This document shows positions 17,855-26,403 of a DNA stretch of 64,000 bases, piece after piece (position 1 is the first letter of the stretch; every line of letters starts with the position of its first letter). This DNA comes from Calothrix sp. NIES-2100. Its GTDB lineage: Bacteria; Cyanobacteriota; Cyanobacteriia; Cyanobacteriales; Nostocaceae. The stretch spans positions 8,452,645 through 8,516,644 of the forward strand of contig NZ_AP018178.1 in the NCBI RefSeq assembly GCF_002368195.1. Reading direction: 5' to 3'. Both the position numbers and the translations under genes were made by a program. The notes under the pieces were generated by a model. That model ran no database searches. It was not told where the DNA came from and saw only the letters and a list, made by a program, of their open reading frames with translations.

Positions 17855-19183
17855 TTATCGGTAAAGCAAACCAGAAATAGTTTGCAATAGTAGCCAAACA
17901 TTTAAGCTACCAATAACAATCGCTACTAACCACGATAAAATTTTCAGCCATAAAGGATTAACAAACTCACCCATTAAGCGGCGGTTACTTGTAAACATTA
18001 CCAATGGCACAACGGCAAATGATAGTTGCAAACTTAAAATAACTTGACTGAAAATTAGTAAACTACCTGTACTTTTTTCACCTAAAAATATAATTGAAAT
18101 CAATGCCGGGATAATCGCAATTAATCTAGTTATCAACCGACGCAACCAAGGTTTTAAGCGCAAATTGAGAAATCCTTCCATGACAATTTGCCCTGCCAAG
18201 GTTGCGGTTAGGGTTGAACTTTGCCCGGAAGCAAGTAATGCTAAAGCAAAAATTGCACTCGCTGCATTCACACCCAATATGGGAGAAAGCAATTTATAAG
18301 CATCTTGAATTTCGGCTACATCTTGATAACCAGAAAAATGAAAAGTGGCAGCAGCAACAATCAAAATTGCTGAGTTGATAAACAATGCAAAAAATAAAGC
18401 CACTGTTGAATCAATCGTGCCAAATTTAATAGCTTCCCATTTCTTTTGGGATGTTGCTTCCCAATTCCGCGTCTGCACAATTGATGAGTGTAAATATAAG
18501 TTGTGCGGCATCACTGTTGCCCCTAAAATGCCAATAGCAATGTAGAGCATTTCTGGATTCTGCACAATTTCTATTTTGGGAACATAACCTAATAAAATTC
18601 CCCCAAAGTCAGGGCGCGAAAAGATGATTTCTGCGAAAAAGCACAGTCCAACAGTTGCTACTAACATAATTACCAAAGCTTCTGTATAACGAAAACCTTT
18701 GTGTTGTAGCAGCAGCAGTACAATTACATCTAGCGCCGTTATACATACCCCCCAACTCAGGGGAATACCAAAAAGAAGTTGCAGCGCGATCGCACTTCCT
18801 AAAACTTCCGCTAAGTCGCAAGCTGCGATCGCAATCTCACAAAGTACCCATAACCAGAAGTTCACACGCGGACTGAAATAATCTCGACAAGCCTGTGCTA
18901 AATCTCGTTCCGTTGCTACTCCCAACCGCACACACAGCGATTGCATTAAAATCGCCATCAAGTTGGAAAGCATGATTACTGTTAGTAATGCATAACCGAA
19001 TTTAGCACCCCCAGCCAAGTCAGTCGCCCAGTTACCAGGGTCCATATATCCCACTGACACCAGATATCCAGGCCCTGCATAAGCCAACATCTTGCGCCAG
19101 ATGTTTTTGGTCTTAGGAATCTCTATACTGCGGTGGACTTCAGGTAAGCTGGGCTTCCTGTCCTGATTTTCTGGAAAAGGCAT
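17855..19183 (-). CDS. mntH: Nramp-family divalent metal ion transporter (MntH type)
   Basis: 442 residues, a polytopic membrane protein with about 11 helices. The Nramp metal-site motifs are present: DPGN at residues 48-51 in helix 1 (SVGYMDPGNWATD) and MPHN in helix 6 (ATVMPHNLYLHSS). These carry the Asp, Asn and Met ligands for Mn2+/Fe2+, taken up with protons. The gene is divergent from a Zn/Cd-type P-ATPase with a Fur/Zur-like site between the two starts, so this is a metal-homeostasis locus. The substrate (Mn, Fe or other) cannot be fixed from sequence, so the symbol is tentative. Confidence 0.9.
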   Translation of the reverse strand: MPFPENQDRKPSLPEVHRSIEIPKTKNIWRKMLAYAGPGYLVSVGYMDPGNWATDLAGGAKFGYALLTVIMLSNLMAILMQSLCVRLGVATERDLAQACRDYFSPRVNFWLWVLCEIAIAACDLAEVLGSAIALQLLFGIPLSWGVCITALDVIVLLLLQHKGFRYTEALVIMLVATVGLCFFAEIIFSRPDFGGILLGYVPKIEIVQNPEMLYIAIGILGATVMPHNLYLHSSIVQTRNWEATSQKKWEAIKFGTIDSTVALFFALFINSAILIVAAATFHFSGYQDVAEIQDAYKLLSPILGVNAASAIFALALLASGQSSTLTATLAGQIVMEGFLNLRLKPWLRRLITRLIAIIPALISIIFLGEKSTGSLLIFSQVILSLQLSFAVVPLVMFTSNRRLMGEFVNPLWLKILSWLVAIVIGSLNVWLLLQTISGLLYR

Positions 19184-19329
19184 TCGTTGATACTCTCAGT
19201 TTTTCATAATCTTCTCATAATTCTATCCACCGCTGAGAAATTTAACTACATTCCTAAGGTTATAAATCTTAATACTCACTACAACTTAGTTAAAAACTTC
19301 AACAAGCAACTCAATTTTCTGAGTGAAAG

Positions 19330-19344
19330 AGATTATCATTATTA
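19330..19344. promoter_or_regulatory. Candidate Fur/Zur-type operator
   Basis: AGATTATCATTATTA matches the 7-1-7 Zur/Fur core TGATAAT-N-ATTATCA with three mismatches. It lies in the 245-bp gap shared by the divergent Nramp and P-ATPase genes, 85 bp before the latter's start. Confidence 0.3.
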
Positions 19345-19428
19345 AATTTTCAACTTGTAAAAACTGCTTTTTTTTATTACATTTGAACGAGAACTCATAT
19401 AGCTAATAAGTTAATCTTTTGAACAAAA

Positions 19429-21435
19429 ATGAAGCCGAAAATACATTCAGAATCTGACAATTGTTGTCATTGTGGACATGACGATCGCGAGAATCATAAT
19501 CACAATCATCATAATGATTCTCATCACCATCATGATGAGAATCATAACCATGACCATAATCACGATCATGGCGGAGAATTTAATCTCAAAAATGAGATAT
19601 TTCCTTTAGTTTTGATTTTCGGTTTGTATACACCAGGGATAATTTTTGAATCTCAATTACACAATACATTCTACTCAATCGGTGAATATCTACTTTTTAT
19701 CCCTGCCTATTTATTAAGTGGATGGAGTGTTTTAAAAACTGCGGGGAGGAATATACTCAGAGGTAGAGTATTTGATGAAACTTTTTTGATGACAGTAGCG
19801 ACATTGGGCGCGATCGCCATTCATAAATTACCCGAAGCTGTAGGGGTAATGTTGTTTTACAAAATTGGCGAGTTATTTCAAGATATTGCCGTTAGTCGTT
19901 CCCGTAATTCCATTAAAGCTTTACTGGAAATACGTCCAAATTATGCCAATATCCAAATAAATGGAGAAATTAAGAAAGTATCGCCAGAAACAGTAAATAT
20001 CGGGGAAATTATTGTAGTCAAACCCGGAGAAAAGATTCCCTTAGATGGGGAAATCATAGAAGGAAATTCCCAAGTTGATACATCTGCCTTAACTGGAGAA
20101 TCTGTACCGCGAACGGTGAGAACGGGAGAAATAGTTTTGGCGGGAATGCTCAATAAAATGGGTGTCCTAACAATTAAAGTCACAAAACTTTTTGATGAGT
20201 CTTCCATTGCCAAGATTTTAGATTTGGTGCAGAATGCCAGAAGCAAAAAAGCAGCAACAGAGAAATTTATTACAAAGTTTGCGAGATATTATACACCAGT
20301 AGTAGTTTTGGCATCTTTAGCAGTTGCGTTATTACCGCCTTTATTGATTCCTGGGGCAACAGCTTCAGAATGGATTTATCGTGGTTTGATATTATTAGTA
20401 ATTTCCTGTCCATGTGGATTAGTTATCAGTATTCCCCTCGGTTACTTTGGGGGAATAGGCGGTGCTGCTAAACAAGGTATTTTGGTTAAAGGCTCGACTT
20501 TTTTAGATACTTTGACAACAGTAGATACGGTTGTATTTGACAAAACTGGTACATTAACCAAAGGAGTATTTAAAGTAGTAAAGATTATTCCTAAAAATGG
20601 CGGGAATGAGCAAGAGTTGCTAGAATTAGCCGCCAAAATAGAATCACATTCAAATCATCCGATCGCCCAATCTATTAGGGAGGCGTATCAGGGAAAAATC
20701 GATGCATCCCAAGTGAGAGATTACCAAGAAATCGCTGGTTATGGAATTAGCGCCCAAGTTGAAAATCAGTTAGTGCTTGTAGGAAGCGATCGCCTATTAC
20801 ACAAAGAGAATATTGTTCATGATGTTTGCAATATTGAAGGCACAGTGATTCATCTCGCAGTGAATCATGTATATGTTGGGTATATTGCGATCGCTGATGA
20901 GTTGAAATCAGATGCAAGAGAAGCTATTCAAAAGCTAAAACGAATCGGTGTCAGAAAAACAGTCATGTTAACCGGAGATAATCAAGCGATCGCCTCCCAT
21001 GTGGCTCAACAGCTTGGTATAGACTCCTATGAAGCAGAGTTATTACCAGAAGAAAAAGTTAGTGCTATTGAAAAGTTACTCAGCACCGCACAACAGCATG
21101 GTAAAGTTGCCTTTATTGGTGATGGAATTAATGATGCTCCAGTAATTGCTAGAGCTGATGTTGGCATGGCAATGGGCGGATTAGGCTCAGATGCGGCGAT
21201 AGAAACTGCTGATGTTGTCATCATGACCGATAGTCCCTTAAAAGTAGCAGAAGCGATAGAAATCGCCAGAAAAACCCGCACAATTGTCTGGCAAAATATC
21301 ATTTTTGCGTTAGTCATCAAAAGCGTATTTATTGGGTTGGGGATTTTTGGGATCGCGACAATGTGGGAAGCTGTGTTTGCCGATGTCGGTGTAGCACTAC
21401 TGGCGATTTTTAATGCAACCAGGGTGATGAATTGA
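19429..21435 (+). CDS. P1B-2 type Zn2+/Cd2+ (heavy metal) transporting ATPase
   Basis: 668 residues. The N-terminus lacks an HMA domain and instead has a strikingly His-rich stretch (residues about 13-47, many HN and HD pairs) plus CHCGH, likely metal-binding. Core P-ATPase motifs: TGES in the actuator domain, the metal-site CPC (ISCPCGL, about 327), the phosphorylated DKTGTLT (about 371), HP in SHSNHPIAQSI, and GDGINDAPVIA (about 564). The last helices carry the Lys in ALVIKSVFIG and the D-x-G of FADVGVALLAIFNATR, which mark the Zn/Cd/Pb class. It probably exports excess zinc or cadmium. It is divergent from the Nramp gene. Confidence 0.9.
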   Translation: MKPKIHSESDNCCHCGHDDRENHNHNHHNDSHHHHDENHNHDHNHDHGGEFNLKNEIFPLVLIFGLYTPGIIFESQLHNTFYSIGEYLLFIPAYLLSGWSVLKTAGRNILRGRVFDETFLMTVATLGAIAIHKLPEAVGVMLFYKIGELFQDIAVSRSRNSIKALLEIRPNYANIQINGEIKKVSPETVNIGEIIVVKPGEKIPLDGEIIEGNSQVDTSALTGESVPRTVRTGEIVLAGMLNKMGVLTIKVTKLFDESSIAKILDLVQNARSKKAATEKFITKFARYYTPVVVLASLAVALLPPLLIPGATASEWIYRGLILLVISCPCGLVISIPLGYFGGIGGAAKQGILVKGSTFLDTLTTVDTVVFDKTGTLTKGVFKVVKIIPKNGGNEQELLELAAKIESHSNHPIAQSIREAYQGKIDASQVRDYQEIAGYGISAQVENQLVLVGSDRLLHKENIVHDVCNIEGTVIHLAVNHVYVGYIAIADELKSDAREAIQKLKRIGVRKTVMLTGDNQAIASHVAQQLGIDSYEAELLPEEKVSAIEKLLSTAQQHGKVAFIGDGINDAPVIARADVGMAMGGLGSDAAIETADVVIMTDSPLKVAEAIEIARKTRTIVWQNIIFALVIKSVFIGLGIFGIATMWEAVFADVGVALLAIFNATRVMN

Positions 21436-21444
21436 ACTGGAGAC

Positions 21445-21525
21445 TGGGAGGATGAAAGGGACAAAAAAGACAAGGGGGACAAGGAGGACAGGGGAGAAAT
21501 AACAATTGACAATCTGGAATTGGGT
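21445..21525. repeat. GGGACAAGG tandem repeat block
   Basis: Degenerate iterations of GGGACAAGGAGGACAGGGG downstream of the P-ATPase gene, the same family as at 7014 and 30626. No gene is present. Confidence 0.65.
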
Positions 21526-21672
21526 GTTGGGGGTTTGTAGTAGTTAACAGCAAGAAGTCAAAACTTGTTAATTTAACACTCCTAACTTAGTAACAGGCGC
21601 GATCGCTCGCGTCTGTTTATTTCTGTTGCAAACCAGAGTAAAATCATGCAGTTTGCGATCGCATACATCGCT

Positions 21673-21734
21673 ACAACTATCTAAAACTCCGATCCGTGGG
21701 TGGAGTTTTTTATAATAAGCCTGAAGATAGTTGT
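21673..21734 (+). promoter_or_regulatory. Two-tier stem-loop leader upstream of the EACC1-like gene
   Basis: ACAACTATCT (21673-21682) pairs perfectly with AGATAGTTGT (21725-21734). Directly inside, AAAACTCC (21683-21690) pairs with GGAGTTTT (21702-21709), followed by T-rich sequence. The 3' arm abuts the GTAGG ribosome-site region, 10 nt before the ATG at 21745. The inner hairpin plus its U-run resembles an intrinsic terminator. The whole could act as an attenuator or translation-blocking leader. Confidence 0.5.
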
Positions 21735-21744
21735 AGGTAAATTT

Positions 21745-22068
21745 ATGGCGGAAATTCAGGTGGCGATTGAAGGTGAAGATGCGATCGCAGCAACGGAGGA
21801 TTTGTTGGCGATTCCTGGTATATCTGGTAACTATGCGGTTTCGGAAGCAGAGGAAAAAGAAACGGTAGTTGCAACTGTTGCTAGCATTGTGGGGATTGTC
21901 GGGGGTGCGATCGCAATTGCTGAACAAATCCGCAAGTGGTATCAGGAGTATGAAGCTAAACAGTCTGGTAAAAGAATTGAAAAGGTGTTGATTGTGGGGC
22001 GTAATGGTAGGCGATTGTTGTTGAAGAATGCGACGTTGGAGGAGATTAAGGAAATTTTGGAAGGGTAA
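21745..22068 (+). CDS. Small EACC1-like component of a CHAT/STAND conflict system
   Basis: 107 residues starting MAEIQVAIEGEDAIAATEDLLAI. Layout: an N-terminal alpha/beta segment, a central hydrophobic stretch rich in Gly/Ala/Ile (VVATVASIVGIVGGAIAIAEQI, about 41-62), and a basic C-terminal alpha/beta segment ending EKVLIVGRNGRRLLLKN then TLEEIKEILEG. This resembles the small 'effector-associated constant component 1' proteins I recall from NTP-dependent bacterial conflict systems, which sit next to CHAT or trypsin-like effectors. The family call is from memory and not verified. The gene precedes the CHAT-NTPase-TPR gene by 135 bp. I chose the ATG at 21745 (after GTAGG) over an in-frame GTG at 21700 that lies within the leader hairpin. 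Confidence 0.6.
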   Translation: MAEIQVAIEGEDAIAATEDLLAIPGISGNYAVSEAEEKETVVATVASIVGIVGGAIAIAEQIRKWYQEYEAKQSGKRIEKVLIVGRNGRRLLLKNATLEEIKEILEG

Positions 22069-22203
22069 GAGTAACGAACCGCGAAGGCGCAAAGAACACG
22101 AAGGGGGAAGAGTTTGAGAGGGATTTTCTGCATTTGTTGGGAAGTTCTCTGGAATTGGGGGTGGTAGACTTGGGGTAATTACTGAATTGTTAGGATTCGG
22201 AAT

Positions 22204-25200
22204 GTGCAAGTTGTCCACCTTGACCTGAAGGCTGTTGCGGGTGATTACGTAGAGTTACGGTATTTTGTTGATAATCCAAATCAGTATGAAAGGCGATCGC
22301 TTCCTCTCAAAGAAATCGCCGACTTGATTAAGTTGGCTGAGAGAGATTATTACGTTTCGTTTTTCCCAGAGGATTATGCGGTAACTGGGCGGCGGTTGTA
22401 TAACTGGTTGGATGGGAGCGATCGCAATCTGCAAGCCTTACTAGATAAGTATCGGCGGGAAGGGGTTGTTTTAGCGATCGCCGCCGCAGAAAAACTCGCT
22501 CATCTGCCTTGGGAAGTTTTGCATGATGGTAGTAGCTTTTTGGTGCAGCGTGTGCTGGCGGTTGTCCCGGTGCGGTGGGTGTCGGATAGCACGGTAAAAA
22601 AATTGACCCTTACAGGCGAAGCAGAAAACCGGGCGCTACAAGTTTTGTTTATGGCGACTTCGCCGTTGAATGTTTCACCTGTGCTGGATTTTGAGGGAGA
22701 GGAAGCGCGGATTTTGGAAGCGACGGCGCGACAACCTTTAGCTTTGACGGTGGAAGAAAGCGGTTGTTTGTCGGAGTTGGGTTATTTAGTCGATGGTTAC
22801 GACAGGGATTATTTTGATGTTTTACACCTGACTGGTCATGCTACTTTACAAGATGGGCGATCGCGCTTTATTACAGAAACGCCAACAGGTGAAGCTTTCT
22901 ATGCGAGTGCGGAAGATATCGCCCAAGAATTACAATTTCGACTGCCTAAACTGATTTTCGTCTCTGGTTGTCGCACTGGGCAAGCTGGTAATGGCGGTGA
23001 TGTACCGTCAATGGCGGAAGAATTGCTCAAAGCTGGTGCAAAAGCGGTTTTGGGTTGGGGACAAAAGGTTTTAGATCCAGAAGCGACGGCTGCGGCGGCT
23101 GCTTTGTATCAGGAATTAGCGGCGGGGAAGCAAATTGTCGAGGCTGTTGCTAGTACTTACCAAGCATTAATTAAGAATCAAGCGCGGGATTGGCATTTGT
23201 TGCGGCTATATGCAGCAGGTGATTTACCCAGTGCATTAGTCACACCCTTGCGGACTCGTGGACGAAAACCAGCGCCAGCGCCTTCAGTGACTACCCAGTT
23301 TTTAGATCCGGCGGGTAAGGTGAAAGTCCCGACGCGAGAAAGTTTTGTTGGTCGTCGCCGTCAGTTGCAAAATTGTTTAAGGGTGCTGACGCAATCAAGG
23401 GATGAAGTTGGGGTGTTGATTCATGGGATGGGCGGTTTGGGTAAAAGTAGTTTAGCAGCTAGGCTATGCGACAGATTGCCGAATTTTGAGCGTGTTGTGT
23501 GGGTGGGGAGAATTGATGAAGGTAATTTAGTGAGTCGGTTGGCGGAAAAGTTGGATGATAACGAACAACGTAAAAGCTTACAAAATTACGAAGAAGAATT
23601 GAAATTTCGGTTGCGGCGAGTTTTGCAGCAGTTGCATGAGGGTGGAAAGTCGTTTTTGTTGGTGCTGGATGATTTTGAGGTGAATTTAGCACCCCGCAAT
23701 GAGAGTTATGTGTTGCAAGCGGAAGCAGCAGAGGTATTGAAAGCTTTAGTTTGGGCGATTAGAGAAAATTACACATCCCACCGCATCATTATTACTTGCC
23801 GTTACGATTTTGAATTTAGCCAGTTGCAGTATTTCTACAAGCAGCCGTTGGATGCATTGCAAGGCGCAGATTTGCGAAAAAAGTTTAATCGCCTCACAGC
23901 TTTTGGTGAAAAATCTCAGGTTGATGAGGCGTTGAAGTTACAGGCGCAGAAGTTGGCGGATGGGAATCCTCGGTTGTTGGAATGGTTGGATAAATTGTTA
24001 GCACCCCACCCCCTAACCCCCTCCCCGCAAGCGAGGAGGGGGGACAAGATAATGGATGATGGAAGTGTGGATGTGGGGGTAATTTTGCAGAGGTTAGCAG
24101 CAGATCCGGTGGAGTTGCGAGAGCAAGTTTTGGCTGAGGCGCTGCTGCAACAGATGGATGAAACTATGCGGGAGATGTTGTCACGGGATTTGGTGTTTGA
24201 GTTACCAGTACCGAGGGAAGCGTTAGCCGCAGTTTGTGAGAATATCCCGAATTTGGAACATTATATTAATCGGGCAGTGGCGTTGGGGTTGTTGGAAGTC
24301 AGCCATGATGAGGCGTTGCGAGTGCCGCGTATTTTGCCACTACGTTTTATACAACATAAAAATCTATACAGTCTAGCTGTAAAGATCCTCAATCAAATTT
24401 GGCGAGTAGAAACAGAAGGTAATCTAACAGAAGATAAATGTATTGAAATTCATCGATTGGCTTTATTGGGTGGAGAAAAGAATATAGCTATTGAAACTTG
24501 CTCTGCTCTTGCTACTAGGAACCTAGATCAAAGTCTTTATCATAATGCAGCTAATGTTTGCAAAGTTACTTTAAGAGTATTTCAAGATTGGAGTATTTTC
24601 AATAACTTAGCGTTAGCCGAAAAACAACTTGGTGATATTAAAAACCCATTAAAATACTATCATAAAGCTTTAAAGTTCTGCCCACTATCTAATAAAAAAG
24701 AAAAGGCAACCATTCTACATAATTTATCGGTCATTTATATTGAGACAGGTCAACCCAAAAAAGCAATTTACTTTAACAAAAAATGTTGGGAAATTTCTCA
24801 AGAAATTAATAGCTATGAAAACTTAATGATGGCTTTTGGGGGAATGGCCATTATTTTTACGCAGCAGGGGAAACTAGATGAAGCTCTTGATTACTACAAA
24901 AAAGCCTTAGAAGCATCTGCTAATAGAATACAAGAAGAAGGAATTTCTTCAAAATTACTAAGAAATAAAGCAGTTTCACTACATAATATTGCCCATATTT
25001 ATACATTAAAAGAGGATTTTAAACAGGCTATTAATTTGTATCAAGAATCTCTTCAAATAATAGCAGAGCTAGGATATATGCAAGATAAAGCTAGAACTAT
25101 CAATGAGATTGCTTATATTTATATACTTCAAGGATTAATTAATAAAGCTGTTCCTCTTCTTCAAGAATCTCTGGCAATAAAAGAAAAAAGTGGTGATATA

Positions 25201-25551
25201 AAAGGGCAGTCAAAATCATTGCATAATCTAGCTTATGTTTATATTATACAAGGAGAAGTTGAGCAAGGAATAGCTTTATATGAAAAAGCTCTCATACTTT
25301 CACGGCAAATTAACAATGCTGAATCTCAAGCTAATTCCCTAATGATGCTTGGAGAAATAATGGCGATAAAAAGAAGCTTTTCAGATGGCATGGCTTATTT
25401 AAATGAGGCTTTAAATATATTCCAAAAACTTAATTCTCCAAAAACAAGAGAAGTAAAAAAAATTATTGATTACTTATATTCAAGAATTAATATCTTAGAA
25501 GATGATAAAAAGCCTAAAAATAAAAAAGAGAAAAATAGAAAAATAGAATAA
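22204..25551 (+). CDS. CHAT protease - P-loop NTPase (STAND) - TPR protein, 1115 aa
   Basis: Domain order: a caspase-like CHAT domain (about residues 85-370) with catalytic His in HLTGHATL (about 211) and Cys in VSGCRTGQAG (about 256). A STAND/NB-ARC-type ATPase follows, with Walker A GMGGLGKSS (about 407) and Walker B LLVLDDFE (about 487). Next come a winged-helix-like region and at least six tetratricopeptide repeats (about 795-1090), such as ATILHNLSVIYIETGQPKKA. Proteins of this design are signal-responsive proteases in conflict or cell-suicide systems: TPRs sense, the ATPase oligomerises, CHAT cleaves. The start is GTG at 22204. Base composition drops sharply after about 24345: the CHAT/ATPase half is GC-richer and the TPR half is A/T-rich. 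A palindromic repeat at 24015-24042 is translated in frame. The stop codon is followed in the same frame by a TPR relic. Confidence 0.9.
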   Translation: MQVVHLDLKAVAGDYVELRYFVDNPNQYERRSLPLKEIADLIKLAERDYYVSFFPEDYAVTGRRLYNWLDGSDRNLQALLDKYRREGVVLAIAAAEKLAHLPWEVLHDGSSFLVQRVLAVVPVRWVSDSTVKKLTLTGEAENRALQVLFMATSPLNVSPVLDFEGEEARILEATARQPLALTVEESGCLSELGYLVDGYDRDYFDVLHLTGHATLQDGRSRFITETPTGEAFYASAEDIAQELQFRLPKLIFVSGCRTGQAGNGGDVPSMAEELLKAGAKAVLGWGQKVLDPEATAAAAALYQELAAGKQIVEAVASTYQALIKNQARDWHLLRLYAAGDLPSALVTPLRTRGRKPAPAPSVTTQFLDPAGKVKVPTRESFVGRRRQLQNCLRVLTQSRDEVGVLIHGMGGLGKSSLAARLCDRLPNFERVVWVGRIDEGNLVSRLAEKLDDNEQRKSLQNYEEELKFRLRRVLQQLHEGGKSFLLVLDDFEVNLAPRNESYVLQAEAAEVLKALVWAIRENYTSHRIIITCRYDFEFSQLQYFYKQPLDALQGADLRKKFNRLTAFGEKSQVDEALKLQAQKLADGNPRLLEWLDKLLAPHPLTPSPQARRGDKIMDDGSVDVGVILQRLAADPVELREQVLAEALLQQMDETMREMLSRDLVFELPVPREALAAVCENIPNLEHYINRAVALGLLEVSHDEALRVPRILPLRFIQHKNLYSLAVKILNQIWRVETEGNLTEDKCIEIHRLALLGGEKNIAIETCSALATRNLDQSLYHNAANVCKVTLRVFQDWSIFNNLALAEKQLGDIKNPLKYYHKALKFCPLSNKKEKATILHNLSVIYIETGQPKKAIYFNKKCWEISQEINSYENLMMAFGGMAIIFTQQGKLDEALDYYKKALEASANRIQEEGISSKLLRNKAVSLHNIAHIYTLKEDFKQAINLYQESLQIIAELGYMQDKARTINEIAYIYILQGLINKAVPLLQESLAIKEKSGDIKGQSKSLHNLAYVYIIQGEVEQGIALYEKALILSRQINNAESQANSLMMLGEIMAIKRSFSDGMAYLNEALNIFQKLNSPKTREVKKIIDYLYSRINILEDDKKPKNKKEKNRKIE
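24015..24042. repeat. Palindromic repeat inserted in frame in the CHAT gene
   Basis: AACCCCCTCCCCGCAAGCGA followed by GGAGGGGG, a hairpin-forming 28-bp sequence. The identical 28 bp occurs in intergenic DNA at 46431-46458. Here it is translated as part of APHPLTPSPQARRGDK, a low-complexity linker between the ATPase and the winged-helix region. Confidence 0.8.
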
Positions 25552-25791
25552 GAGATCGCCTTTTATCAACAAGCGCTTGCTATTTCCGAACAAATCGGCG
25601 ATATCCAAACAAAGGCAAATACTTTGTGCTGGTTAGGGCAAATAGCAGAACAACAGGAGAATTATAATCAAGCACTAGATTATTTACAGCCAGCTTTGGA
25701 AATATTGCAGCGTATTCAATCCCCTGATGCTGAGAGCGTGAGGCAAATGGTAGCGAGAGTGCAAGATTTACAGCGATTTTCAGGTAAATAG
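25552..25791 (+). pseudogene. Relic TPR C-terminus, in frame after the CHAT-gene stop
   Basis: Directly after the TAA at 25549-25551 the same frame stays open for 79 codons to a TAG. It encodes a typical TPR C-terminus (FYQQALAISEQIGDIQTKAN, LGQIAEQQENYNQALDYLQ, ALEILQRIQSPDAESVRQ). This aligns with the last two repeats of the gene itself (AYLNEALNIFQKLNSPKTREVKK), so the intact gene already has its own equivalent ending. The relic's composition matches the GC-richer first half of the gene, not the AT-rich TPR half. There is no start codon with a ribosome site. It is best read as the old 3' end left behind when the TPR region was replaced. Confidence 0.75.
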
Positions 25792-25799
25792 ACCACGCT

Positions 25800-25863
25800 G
25801 TAGGGGCACGGCACCAGTAAGATTATTGTATATACCAGAAGATTGTGGATGCCGTGCCCCTAC
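25800..25863. repeat. Hairpin element (TAGGGGCACGGCA family)
   Basis: GTAGGGGCACGGCA (25800-25813) is perfectly inverted at 25850-25863. Related arms bound the element at 33891-34161. Confidence 0.75.
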
Positions 25864-25899
25864 CTGGGCTGCTGTGGTTCAATTGCATGAAAACTGCTG

Positions 25900-25922
25900 T
25901 AAGTTGACACCAATGAACAATG
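25900..25922. repeat. Fragment of the TAAGTTGACACCAATG repeat
   Basis: TAAGTTGACACCAATGAACAATG matches the inner arm of the inverted element at 34130-34152 (two differences). It is a third copy of this arm in the window, unpaired here. Confidence 0.6.
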
Positions 25923-25970
25923 TAGTGCTACTACCCATATTTCGCATTCTTTTTTCAAATTGGTATAACT

Positions 25971-26287
25971 CGTGAACGAGGCTTTGAACTCCGTTAATCA
26001 GGTTTTGAACTCCGTTAATCAGGCTTTGAACTCCGTTAATCAGGCTTTGAACTTCGTTAATCAGGCTTTGAACTCCGTTAATCAGGCCTTTGAACTCCGT
26101 TAATCAGGCTTTGAACTTCGTTAATCAGGCTTTGAACTCGGTGAACGAGGCTTTGAACTCGGTGAACGAGGCTTTGAACTCGGTGAACGAGGCTTTGAAC
26201 TCCGTTAATCAGGCTTTGAACTCGGTGAACGAGGCTTTGAACTCCGTTAATCAGGCTTTGAACTCCGTTAATCAGTTTTTGAAACTC
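25971..26287. repeat. 21-bp minisatellite, 15 units of two types
   Basis: Fifteen contiguous units of GGCTTTGAACTC plus either CGTTAATCA or GGTGAACGA, with no spacers. The unit is 7 codons and one frame reads as the heptad NSVNQAL / NSVNEAL. An extra C in unit 6 (about 26084) and the 22-bp last unit interrupt the frame. From a TTG at 26090 the frame is open to 26296 (68 codons), but there is no ribosome site. It may be a coding minisatellite, a decayed coiled-coil gene, or purely non-coding. It lies in the 612-bp gap between the TPR relic and leuB. Confidence 0.85.
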
Positions 26288-26403
26288 GTACTTTAGCGAT
26301 CGCAGCTTGCATCTGCCCCAATTCAGCCCGAATATTAAGTCATGGGTACACGTTACTAGGTATGATATTTATTCTGCAAGCATTTACTCAGTAAAAACTA
26401 GCT

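Noticed and set aside
21568..22218. Long minus-strand frame opposite the EACC1-like gene
   Set aside because: The opposite strand has a good start and a protein-like sequence. This frame is Asn/Arg-rich shadow sequence.
25971..26287. Possible CRISPR array
   Set aside because: Units are contiguous with no variable spacers, and the repeats are too regular. No cas genes are near.
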